This document shows, one piece after another, positions 1 to 6,411 of a stretch of DNA of 8,391 nucleotides (its first letter is position 1; every line of letters begins with the position of its first letter). The DNA is taken from NCBI GenBank assembly GCA_041624375.1, contig JBFJVD010000133.1:1-8391 (forward strand), in the 5' to 3' direction. Origin of the DNA: JBFJVD01 sp041624375 (lineage in GTDB: Bacteria; Chloroflexota; Anaerolineae; Anaerolineales; E44-bin32). Under the pieces are notes generated by a model, which was given only the letters and a program-made list of their open reading frames with translations, did not search any database and was not told the DNA's origin. A program made the translations under genes and the position numbers.

Positions 1-535
1 CCAGCACAATGATGCCCTCATGCGCCTCGGAGATCCCCAACTCCTTCTCGGAGCAGATCATGGAGTAGGATTCGACGCCGCGAATCTTGCGGCGTTCGAG
101 TTTCGCGACCTCCCAGCCCGGTTGGTGGCCATCATAGATTTCGGCGCCCTCCCGCGCGTACGGCACCTTGAGGGGCGGCTCAAGTTCTCCTTTGCCCGCG
201 TAGGGGAACAAGTTCGGCGCCCCTGTCAGTACGGTGTGCTCACGCTCGCCATCGAATAGGCGGCACAGCACAAGCCGATCGGCGTCGGGGTGCGCCATCA
301 CTTCGCGCACCTCCCCGACCACGATCGCGGCCGGATCCCACGGGAGACCGGAGACCTTGGTCTCGTGCCGCTGATGCCCGCCCGAACGGCCCTCCAGCCC
401 GCGCTCCGACAGCGGAAGCCCAACGTAGCGAATTTCCTCGACTTCCAGGCCGGCCAGCGTCAATCGGTGGGCGAGCTCTTCGATCGAAAGCTCGATGTCA
501 ACGAAGTCGCGCAACCATGAAAGAGGGAGCTTCAT
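1..535 (-). CDS. pheT: Phenylalanyl-tRNA synthetase beta subunit, N-terminal 178 residues (partial)
   Basis: Beta chain of the alpha2-beta2 cytoplasmic enzyme that charges tRNA-Phe. The reading frame stays open to the left edge, so only 178 residues of a protein usually near 800 are present. The N-terminus MKLPLSWLRDFVDIELSIEE is the standard PheT opening. The tRNA-binding OB-fold domain follows from about residue 70, with HPDADRL (82-88), TGAPN (104-108) and GVESYSMICSEKELGIS (153-169). The ATG at 535 is supported by an AAGGAAGGA Shine-Dalgarno just upstream (about 541-549). Two stretches, residues 39-70 and 109-141, make it longer than the E. coli-type N-terminus and look lineage-specific rather than damaged. 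It lies 114 nt downstream of pheS and is probably co-transcribed with it under T-box control. Identification is secure; the rest of the protein lies outside the window. Confidence 0.97.
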   Translation of the reverse strand, partial: MKLPLSWLRDFVDIELSIEELAHRLTLAGLEVEEIRYVGLPLSERGLEGRSGGHQRHETKVSGLPWDPAAIVVGEVREVMAHPDADRLVLCRLFDGEREHTVLTGAPNLFPYAGKGELEPPLKVPYAREGAEIYDGHQPGWEVAKLERRKIRGVESYSMICSEKELGISEAHEGIIVL

Positions 536-566
536 ATGCTTCCTTCCTTTGGTGCTATGTTTCTCT

Positions 567-583
567 GCAAATCCGTGATTTGC
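567..583 (-). other. Perfect hairpin in the pheS-pheT spacer
   Basis: GCAAATC, a 3-nt loop and GATTTGC form a perfect 7-bp stem in the 114-nt gap between pheS and pheT. No U-run follows on the minus strand, so it does not look like a terminator. It could be an RNA-processing or stability element that adjusts the PheS:PheT ratio, or it could be chance. The rest of the spacer holds only the pheT ribosome-binding site. Confidence 0.4.
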
Positions 584-649
584 CTGCTCTGCGGCGGGTG
601 AACCCTCCTTCAGATCGGAACCCCAGCCGCCGACGGATTGGATTTGCCG

Positions 650-1675
650 CTAGAACTGCTCCAGGAATCGCATATCGTTCGCCCAGAACAGGCGGATATC
701 TTCGATTCGGTGCTTCAGCATCATGCTCCGTTCGGGACCCATCCCATAGGCGAACCCGGAGAAGCGGCGCGGATCATAGCCGCCGTTCTCGAGAACAACC
801 GGATGCACCATCCCGCAGCCGAGGATTTCGAGCCAGCCGGTATGCTTGCAGACAGAGCAGCCCTCGCCGCCGCAGACAAAGCATTCGATGTCCATCTCCG
901 CTGAGGGTTCCGTGAACGGGAAGTGCGAGGCGCGGAATCGCGCCCGAACGGCATCGCCGAACATGCGCCGAGCGAAGGCCGTCAGCGTGCCCTTCAGATC
1001 AGCGAAGGTGACGCCGGGACCCACCGCCAATCCTTCAATTTGATTGAACTGAATCTCCGCCCGGGCCGTGATTTGCTCGTAGCGGTAGCACATGCCCGGC
1101 AGGACCACCCGGATCGGCTCCGGCGCGCGTTCGCGCATCACGTGGATTTGCCCCGGTGAGGTGTGCGTGCGCAGCAGGATCCCCGGCTCGGTGGTGTAGA
1201 ACGTATCCCACAAGTCCCGCGCCGGGTGATGCGGCGGCATATTCAGCAATCCGAAATTGAAATCGTCGGTCTCGACTTCGCGGGAGCGGTACACCTGGAA
1301 GCCCATTTCCCGCCAGATCTCGAGAATCTCTCGCAGCGCCTGGGTGGACGGATGGAGCCGGCCGCGCGGCTGAGGCCGCCCGGGAAGCGTCACGTCCAGC
1401 CGCTCTTCGCGGAGCCGCGCCTCCAGCGCACGGGCGCGCAATGCCTGGGTCTGCCGCTCAAAGGCGGCCTCCAGAGCCGTCTTCACTTCGTTGATCCGCC
1501 GTCCGGCCTGCGGCCGCTCATCGGCCTCCAGTTCGCCAAGACGTTTCAGCATCTCAGCCAACTCGGCGTTCCGGCCCAGGTGCGCCGTCTTCCATCCGGT
1601 GAGCGCAGTTTCGTCAGCGACAGACTCGAGCGCCTTCAGCGCTTCTTGTTCAAGCTCGTCTAAGCGATCGAGCAT
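650..1675 (-). CDS. pheS: Phenylalanyl-tRNA synthetase alpha subunit
   Basis: Catalytic subunit of the class II synthetase, which activates Phe with ATP and transfers it to tRNA-Phe. At 341 aa it has normal full length. Residues 1-90 are the charged N-terminal coiled coil that contacts tRNA. The catalytic core follows: GRPQPRGRLHPS (99-110), a motif 2 region with LLRTHTSPGQIHVM (167-180) and GMCYRYEQ (194-201), then FNQIEGLAVG (210-219). Motif 3 is GFAYGMGPERSMML (307-320), in which Ala309 occupies the Phe-pocket position. The protein ends in the typical NDMRFLEQF. CFVCGGEGCSVCKHTGW (265-281) is the cysteine-rich insert seen in many bacterial PheS proteins. The ATG at 1675 is preceded by a strong GGGGAGGAGG about 4 nt away. 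Expression is expected to rise when tRNA-Phe is uncharged, through the leader just upstream. Confidence 0.98.
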   Translation of the reverse strand: MLDRLDELEQEALKALESVADETALTGWKTAHLGRNAELAEMLKRLGELEADERPQAGRRINEVKTALEAAFERQTQALRARALEARLREERLDVTLPGRPQPRGRLHPSTQALREILEIWREMGFQVYRSREVETDDFNFGLLNMPPHHPARDLWDTFYTTEPGILLRTHTSPGQIHVMRERAPEPIRVVLPGMCYRYEQITARAEIQFNQIEGLAVGPGVTFADLKGTLTAFARRMFGDAVRARFRASHFPFTEPSAEMDIECFVCGGEGCSVCKHTGWLEILGCGMVHPVVLENGGYDPRRFSGFAYGMGPERSMMLKHRIEDIRLFWANDMRFLEQF

Positions 1676-1701
1676 ACGACCTCCTCCCCTTCCCCCGCAT
1701 T

Positions 1702-1734
1702 AAACACACACGCCCGCCCCGCAAGGGACGGGCG
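1702..1734 (-). terminator. T-box regulated intrinsic terminator of pheST
   Basis: On the minus strand CGCCCGTCCC (1734-1725), loop TTGC (1724-1721) and GGGGCGGGCG (1720-1711) form a 10-bp stem with a single G-U pair. TGTGTGTTTA, a modest U-rich tail, follows. The 5' arm contains the CCC(UU) that the antiterminator also needs, so the two structures exclude each other. It lies 27 nt before the pheS start codon and would stop transcription when tRNA-Phe is charged. Confidence 0.9.
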
Positions 1735-1960
1735 AAATGGCCCGCGGTACCACCCTTGTTGATCCATTGGATCCTCTCTGCGCCGGCGACCGCATACGGC
1801 GGCGATCGGCTCCCGCTTGATAACGGTGGGGCTCCGGCCCGAACTACTGGCCCACCAGGGCGTTCCCCCGGGCGACTCGGGAGGGAACTTCAACGGGGTT
1901 CACCTGAGCCGGGGTTCCAGTCGCGCCCCGGCCTCCCTGGCAGGTCCCGCCCGCCTACTT
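1711..1960 (-). ncRNA. T-box riboswitch (tRNA-Phe sensing) in the pheST leader
   Basis: Cis-acting RNA that reads the charging state of tRNA-Phe. On the minus strand, AGTA (1959-1956) sits at the 5' base, as in the conserved AGUA box. GGGCGGGAC (1952-1944) can pair with GTCGCCC (1876-1870), closing a Stem I of about 83 nt. The 3' side of Stem I holds GAAG-UUC-CCUCCCGAG; UUC at 1887-1885 is a Phe codon and my candidate specifier. A GCCGGGG/CCCCGGC helix forms the upper stem. The T-box core AAGGGTGGTACCGCGG spans 1757-1742. Its UGGU (1752-1749) would pair with an ACCA tRNA end, consistent with A73 of tRNA-Phe. AAGGG (1757-1753) pairs with CCCUU (1727-1723) to form the antiterminator, excluding the terminator hairpin. 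The core motif is unmistakable. The exact specifier loop and the Stem II/III folds between 1760 and 1870 are my reading and less certain. Confidence 0.95.
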
Positions 1961-1996
1961 TCCTCCGTCACAGTCTTTGCTGACTTTGTTGGCGCC

Positions 1997-2026
1997 ATTA
2001 TGCCAAAAAGCGGGTTCGGGTGTCAA
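1997..2026 (-). promoter_or_regulatory. sigma-70/A-type promoter of pheST
   Basis: A perfect TTGACA (2026-2021) is followed after 18 nt by CATAAT (2002-1997), with TG in the extended -10 position (2005-2004). The predicted start is near 1990, about 30 nt before the AGUA box of the T-box, which is a normal distance. The TGA inside TTGACA is the stop codon of the upstream hydrolase gene, so promoter and coding region abut with no spacer. Confidence 0.8.
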
Positions 2027-3555
2027 CGGATCGCAAACAGCGGCGGCCCCAGCGAATCCAGGCAGCTGGCATCCGGCGGCCGGGAAGGATCGTCGATGAA
2101 CGCAAGCGCCAGGAGCTGTCCACAGTTGGACGAGCGCACCACCCCATGGCCGAGGCCGGTCAACTCGAAGACGAAGGCGTTCGGCAGCGTTTCGGCCGCC
2201 AGCGCGCCCCAGGCCGGGGGCGTGATCGGATCGTACTCGCCCGAGAGAATAAGCGCCGGAATGTCGCTGGTTACGGGTTGATTCTCGACCGCTCCGGCGG
2301 CGCCAGCCCCCCACATCTCGCAGGTGGCAAAGGCCAGCCGCGCCAGGCGGTCGAAGTAGGGGCGCACGGCCGGATGGACGCCCTGCGCACCGGCGTCGAC
2401 CGCCTCTGGCTTGCTGAAGCCAATCTCTTCGAAACACTGCACGGAGCGATTCATCCCCTCGCTGACGAACTGATACCGCTGCAGCGAGTCGCGGATCAGC
2501 CCGGAGAGCGCCTGGTAGCTTTCCGCCTCGATGTCGTGCACCAGTCGCGGCAGGAGCCGGATCTTGGGCACTTCGTACAGCGCTTCGAAGTAGAGCCCCA
2601 CCAGATCGTCCCCGTCGATGGACACGCTCAACGCCTCGCCACTCACCGGGTGGAAGATCGGAACGAAGATCGGCCGCTCATTCAGCTTCTCGACCAGGGC
2701 ATAGAAATCCGCTTCAAAGTCGGGAAAGGTCAGGCGGCACTGCAGATCGGCCTGGCAGCCATCGAAGAGCACCTCCAGCGCTCGCTGCGCGTTGACCGGC
2801 GTATCCGCAACGAGGTCAACTTGCGGCGGGTAGACCGAATCCAGGATCACGCTGCGGACCCCCTGGGGGTGGTCTCGAAGCGCCGTGAGCGCGAGGCGCG
2901 ACCCGTAAGAAACACCGAATAGATTCCATTGTTCGATGCCGAGCACGATGCGCAGGTCCTCCAGGTCGGCTGCGCTGGCAGCACTATGGAAGGCATTCAG
3001 CTGCGCGCCTTCCGCCACCAGGCGCGTCCGGCAGGCTTCCCTGGCGGCCAGCGTCTGCTCGAGAAAGGAGTCGTCGTCGAGGTCTCTGCTCGCCAGCTCG
3101 AGGGCGCGCTCGAAATCCTCAGGGCAGTCGAGCGACGGCCAGGAGACGCCGACGCCGCGTTGATCGAGCAGGATCAGATCCCGTGTTTGCAGGAACGAAG
3201 CGTACGTTGTCAGCAGCTCGATCGCCGATTCAAGGACATGCACCCCCGGGCCGCCAGCCAGATAGACCACCGGATCTGGCGCCGGAGCCTCAGCCAGGCT
3301 CGGGAAGACGATCACCGTGAGCCGCAGCTCACCCCGGTCCGGCTGGGCGCGATCGGCGGCGACCACCAGCGCGCCGCACGTCGCCGGAATGCTGGTCGGC
3401 ACGCTCGACGGACAGGCGCCCGGCTCGAACCGCGGCAGTTCAGGCTGAGGCGGAAGGGTCTCTCCGGCACAGGCTGCCAGGAAGAGACTGCAGCAAGTCA
3501 GCACAAACCACAAGGGTTTCCCGCCTCGGAAGGACCCAGTGCTATTGAAGGGCAT
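2023..3555 (-). CDS. Secreted lipoprotein alpha/beta hydrolase, TAP-like (S33-type) peptidase
   Basis: A 510-aa serine hydrolase, probably anchored outside the membrane. The N-terminus has a hydrophobic segment ending in LFLAAC, a lipobox with Cys29 as the lipidated residue and Ala at +2. Catalytic features are in canonical order: LAGGPG (99-104, oxyanion region), DQRGVG (131-136), the nucleophile elbow GVSYG with Ser216, Asp442 in SGEYDP, and His470 in GLGHGV. The C-terminal part matches the TAP-like module that closes the active site. Relatives include tripeptidyl and prolyl aminopeptidases and esterases, so the substrate is not defined. The frame extends upstream to a TTG at 3651. I chose the ATG at 3555 because GGAGGAG lies 8 nt before it and the signal peptide then starts normally. 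It follows the ABC exporter by 96 nt with no evident terminator or promoter between, so it is probably the last gene of that unit. Confidence 0.9.
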   Translation of the reverse strand: MPFNSTGSFRGGKPLWFVLTCCSLFLAACAGETLPPQPELPRFEPGACPSSVPTSIPATCGALVVAADRAQPDRGELRLTVIVFPSLAEAPAPDPVVYLAGGPGVHVLESAIELLTTYASFLQTRDLILLDQRGVGVSWPSLDCPEDFERALELASRDLDDDSFLEQTLAAREACRTRLVAEGAQLNAFHSAASAADLEDLRIVLGIEQWNLFGVSYGSRLALTALRDHPQGVRSVILDSVYPPQVDLVADTPVNAQRALEVLFDGCQADLQCRLTFPDFEADFYALVEKLNERPIFVPIFHPVSGEALSVSIDGDDLVGLYFEALYEVPKIRLLPRLVHDIEAESYQALSGLIRDSLQRYQFVSEGMNRSVQCFEEIGFSKPEAVDAGAQGVHPAVRPYFDRLARLAFATCEMWGAGAAGAVENQPVTSDIPALILSGEYDPITPPAWGALAAETLPNAFVFELTGLGHGVVRSSNCGQLLALAFIDDPSRPPDASCLDSLGPPLFAIR

Positions 3556-3563
3556 CGCCGCAT

Positions 3564-3570
3564 CTCCTCC
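3564..3570 (-). promoter_or_regulatory. Shine-Dalgarno that fixes the hydrolase start
   Basis: GGAGGAG on the minus strand, 8 nt upstream of the ATG at 3555. Choosing this start rather than the TTG at 3651 removes 32 residues and leaves a standard lipoprotein signal peptide. Confidence 0.8.
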
Positions 3571-3651
3571 TTCATCGGCGGCCGGCGCCGTCCGCTCCGC
3601 AAGATTAACCCAGCAGGCTCGGCGGGGGTTCGATGGCGCGAGAGCACGCAA

Positions 3652-4446
3652 TCAGTGCAGTTCGATGTTGCCGGTAAGCTGCGCTGCCCGGAGTCGCTGC
3701 CGGAACATCAGCCAGGCAGCGGCGGCATACACGAGCCCGATCAGCGCCTCGAGGCCGATCAACGGCGCCACATCGAGATAGGAAGCGCCGTCAATGACCG
3801 CGCGGATGGCCATCAGCCCATGGGTGAGCGGCAGCGAGCGGCCCACCCACTGCAGTGCGGGCGGCAACGCTTCCACGGGGAAGTTGACGCCGCAAACGAC
3901 GAACATCGCGTACGCCACCATATTGCTCACCAAGAGACCGATGCGCATCGGCAGCGTGATCGAGCCAAGCAGCCAGCCAAGCCCCGACATGGTTGCCACC
4001 GAGAAGAGCATCAGCGGTGCAGCGAGCAGAAGCCGATCGACGGCGAAGCCGAAGCCGGTCATGAAGGGTGTGAGCACAACGAACGTGGTCACGACGCCAA
4101 GCAGCGCCTCGAGATAGCCAGCGAGGGCGCGCCCGATCATCAACGGCAGCCAGTTCGCCGGCGCGGCGATCAGCAGAGGCAGCGTACCGGCCCACTTCTC
4201 GATCTCGATCGAAATGCCGAGCATAATCAACGAGGTAATGGCAGCGTTGCCCATGGCATTGCCGATGAGGGCAAAGCGGGCCAGCTCCGGCCCGCCGGCG
4301 GCATAGGCCAGGATGACGAAGAACAACGCCTGCAGGATGAAGCGCGGCAGGCGGGTGCCCAGCAACTCGGGCAACGCGAAATCCGAGGCCTCCATCACCA
4401 GGGAGGCCCGGGCGCCGGCAAGGAACGTACGCATCGCAAGCCGCAT
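3652..4446 (-). CDS. ABC-2 type exporter permease (second subunit)
   Basis: A membrane subunit of 264 aa with about six hydrophobic segments. After a short cytosolic N-terminus it carries EIEKWAGTLPLLIAAP (81-96), a version of the ABC-2 coupling motif. A C-terminal block, CGVNFPVEALPPALQWVGRS (185-204), corresponds to the loop and helix seen in DrrB/NodJ-like permeases. I start it at the ATG at 4446, whose A is the last base of the preceding stop codon (TGATG), with GGAG at 4458-4455. Two in-frame GTG codons just upstream (4452, 4449) are alternatives adding two residues. It is distinct in sequence from its neighbour permease, so the pair is expected to form a heterodimer with two ATPase copies. 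The substrate cannot be read from the sequence. Confidence 0.9.
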   Translation of the reverse strand: MRLAMRTFLAGARASLVMEASDFALPELLGTRLPRFILQALFFVILAYAAGGPELARFALIGNAMGNAAITSLIMLGISIEIEKWAGTLPLLIAAPANWLPLMIGRALAGYLEALLGVVTTFVVLTPFMTGFGFAVDRLLLAAPLMLFSVATMSGLGWLLGSITLPMRIGLLVSNMVAYAMFVVCGVNFPVEALPPALQWVGRSLPLTHGLMAIRAVIDGASYLDVAPLIGLEALIGLVYAAAAWLMFRQRLRAAQLTGNIELH

Positions 4447-5234
4447 CACCACTGCTCCAATCCACCGCGCTGGCGCACGATGCGCTCAATCCAGCGGTAC
4501 AGGTAATGGCCAAGGACAAAATACGCCACGGAGAGCCCAATCAAGGCCAGGTACGAGAGCGCGATGGAGGCGTCGGCCAGGACGCCAGCGGATCGCGCTA
4601 GCGCCATGTTCGCCCAGGTCGGGGCCAGACTAAAGCTGAGTGGACGGAGCCAGATCGGCAGGATCGTGAGCGGAAAGGTCAGCCCAGACAGGATGAAGAT
4701 GGGATAGTTGAGCACGGTGCTCAAGTTGCCGGCCGCACGGGCCAGCACGAACAGGCTGCCGATCACCAGGCCGAGCATGGTCATGGCCACCAGCGTCAGC
4801 AGCAACGCGCCGAGGAACGCCCACGGATTCTCGATATCCAGCGGCAGGCGGTAGACGATCGTTCCAGTTGCGAAGGTGATGGCCAGGGCAAGCAGCGAGG
4901 CGATCGCATTGGAGAGCGACTTGCCCAACAGGATCACCTCGAGGGAGGTCGGGGCGGCGACCAGCAGCTCAAGCGTCCCGCCGCGCCGCTCGTCCTGAAC
5001 GATCGACCCCGACGTCCACAGGTTGTTGTTCCAGATGCCGATCATCCCGGCCCCAATGACGGCGTAGAGCCCGAAGTCCGGGCGGCCGCCGTAGATGTAG
5101 ATCCCGACGCTCAAGAGCGTCATGAGAACCGGCTGGATGAAGAGGGTGCCGATGAAGAAGTTGTCGGTCGCCCGTGACGTGGCCTGCTCTCGAAAGGAAC
5201 CCCACAGCGCCCGCAGCGTGTGGTTCAGGTTCAC
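4446..5234 (-). CDS. ABC-2 type exporter permease (first subunit)
   Basis: A 262-aa integral membrane protein with about six transmembrane segments. ERRGGTLELLVAAP (82-95) is the classic ABC-2 cytosolic motif that meets the ATPase. YPIFILSGLTFPLTILP (177-193) is the conserved segment of the second half. Translation begins at GTG 5234, overlapping the ATPase stop by 4 nt (GTGA), with GGAGG 10 nt upstream inside the ATPase gene. It overlaps the next permease by 1 nt, so the three genes are translationally coupled. Known relatives move drugs, polysaccharides, lipids or peptides outward; no specific substrate is indicated here. Confidence 0.92.
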   Translation of the reverse strand: MNLNHTLRALWGSFREQATSRATDNFFIGTLFIQPVLMTLLSVGIYIYGGRPDFGLYAVIGAGMIGIWNNNLWTSGSIVQDERRGGTLELLVAAPTSLEVILLGKSLSNAIASLLALAITFATGTIVYRLPLDIENPWAFLGALLLTLVAMTMLGLVIGSLFVLARAAGNLSTVLNYPIFILSGLTFPLTILPIWLRPLSFSLAPTWANMALARSAGVLADASIALSYLALIGLSVAYFVLGHYLYRWIERIVRQRGGLEQW

Positions 5235-6211
5235 GCTTTCATCGCCTCCGGGCCGACCAAGCGGACGTAGGCGTCCTCGAGCGTCGGCTGACGGGTGATC
5301 ACCGAGCGCACCTGGGCGCCATCGAGCAGGCCGATAAATTCACCCACCAGCCCGGCGGCGCCCGGCGCTTGAATGAGCAGGACCTGGGCTTGCTCGCGTG
5401 CTTCCACCTGCAGCGCGGCAACCTTCTTATGTGCCCGCAGCGAGTCGAGCGCCGGCTGGCGTGCACCGAGCACTTCGATTTCGACGACCTCGAGATCGGC
5501 CACCAATCGCTTCAGGGCGGAGGGTGTGTCTACCGTGAGCACCTCGCCGCGATTCAGCACCGCCACCCGGTCGCAGAGCTCATCGATCTCGTACATGTAA
5601 TGGCTCGTGAGGAAGATGGTTTTGCCTTCGGAGCTTAAATCGCGGATGATGCGGCGCACTTCGCGGGCCGCCACCGGATCGAGGCCGATGGTCGGCTCAT
5701 CGAGAAATAGGACCTCCGGATCGTTGATCAGGCCGCGGGCGATGTGGAGCCGCTGCTTCATCCCGCGGCTGTAGCCTTCCACCCGCTCCTCCTCCCGGTC
5801 CGAGAGGCCGACAAGCTCAAGGAGCTCCGGGATGCGCCGAGCCGCAACTTTCGGCGGGACGTGATACAGATCGGCGAAATACAGCAGCGTGTCGCGCCCG
5901 CTCAGACGCCAGTAGAGGCCGCGCTCGCCGCCGAAGACGATGCCGATACGCGGCCGGAGCCGGCGGGCTTCGTCGATCACATCAAACCCCAGCACGTGTG
6001 CACGTCCGCTGGTCGGCAGCAGGATCGTGCTCAAAATCTTCGTGAGGGTGGTTTTTCCGGCGCCGTTCGGGCCCAGCAGGCCGAAAAGCTCCCCCTGCTC
6101 GACCTGAAATTCGACCTCGCGGAGCGCGACGATTTCCTTCTTCTTACGCCGGACGACGCCGGTGCGCGTATCAAAGACGCGTCCGAGCGCCGTCGTGGTA
6201 ATCGCAGTCAT
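5231..6211 (-). CDS. ABC-2 type exporter ATP-binding protein
   Basis: The cytosolic motor of the exporter, 326 aa. Walker A is GPNGAGKT (47-54), Walker B is VLFLDEP (167-173) followed by the D-loop GLDP, and the switch histidine is His204 in TSHYM. The signature is YSRGMKQRL (147-155) instead of LSGGQ, as is common among ABC-2 export ATPases. The Q-loop region reads IVFGGERGLYWRL (91-103), with no glutamine at the usual place. Residues about 235-326 form the C-terminal extension typical of NatA/DrrA-like ATPases. The ATG at 6211 is preceded by GGGGAG at a good distance. It is the first gene of the exporter cluster and sits behind an untranslated stretch of about 200 nt. Confidence 0.95.
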   Translation of the reverse strand: MTAITTTALGRVFDTRTGVVRRKKKEIVALREVEFQVEQGELFGLLGPNGAGKTTLTKILSTILLPTSGRAHVLGFDVIDEARRLRPRIGIVFGGERGLYWRLSGRDTLLYFADLYHVPPKVAARRIPELLELVGLSDREEERVEGYSRGMKQRLHIARGLINDPEVLFLDEPTIGLDPVAAREVRRIIRDLSSEGKTIFLTSHYMYEIDELCDRVAVLNRGEVLTVDTPSALKRLVADLEVVEIEVLGARQPALDSLRAHKKVAALQVEAREQAQVLLIQAPGAAGLVGEFIGLLDGAQVRSVITRQPTLEDAYVRLVGPEAMKA

Positions 6212-6411
6212 TCTGAACTCCCCATGAGCACGGCACCTCCGCTCCAGGTTCCAGCCGACGAGGCTCGGCAGGTCTCAACCTCGGTCGCCACCTTGCGCCC
6301 CAGGCGCCCATTCAACCACATGTCGGGACTGATCGGTTTCAGGACAGGATCGATTCCGGACCGAGGATCAAGCGAAGCGAGTTACTTCACGTATGGCGAT
6401 CGCGGAGCGGC
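6212..6411 (-). other. Structured leader of the ABC exporter unit, no established RNA family
   Basis: About 200 nt between the predicted transcription start and the ATPase gene, with no recognisable gene. Several helices can be drawn on the minus strand. One is GUGAAG/CUUCGC near the 5' end. Another is GCGCC/GGCGC with a 3-nt loop (6307-6295). CGA(C)CGAGG can pair with CCTCGTCG, and this competes with a GCCGA/TCGGC hairpin further along. A 37-codon ATG frame (6321-6208) runs through it and ends in an ATGA overlap with the ATPase start, but it lacks a Shine-Dalgarno. No U-rich terminator tail is visible. It may be a regulatory leader, a decayed sequence or simply an ordinary 5' UTR. Confidence 0.35.

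Noticed and set aside
491..505. TTGACA inside pheT on the minus strand (502-497) as a promoter
   Set aside because: It encodes part of the conserved FVDIE stretch and I saw no convincing -10 element downstream; single hexamers of this kind are expected by chance.
3649..3651. TTG start giving a 542-aa hydrolase
   Set aside because: The ATG at 3555 has a strong Shine-Dalgarno and yields a normal lipoprotein signal peptide; the extra 32 residues look like translated spacer.
3556..3651. Terminator or promoter in the 96-nt gap between permease and hydrolase
   Set aside because: The GC-rich GGCGCCGGCCGCC segment has no following U-run, and no -35/-10 pair at proper spacing was found.
2020..4506. 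Long plus-strand open frames (300 aa at 2020-2922 and 525 aa at 2929-4506)
   Set aside because: They lie antisense to well-supported genes; the longer one runs across three of them and their boundaries. Their composition (rich in Arg, Gln, His, Glu, Gly, no domain motifs) is what the reverse strand of GC-rich, Leu/Ala-rich genes gives.
6208..6411. A second T-box in front of the ABC exporter, suggested by AAGGTGGCGACC on the minus strand
   Set aside because: The core has an extra base compared with GGUGGNACCGCG. The closing AAGG/CCUU helix is missing, the unpaired residues fall on the wrong side, and no terminator follows. I treat the resemblance as chance.
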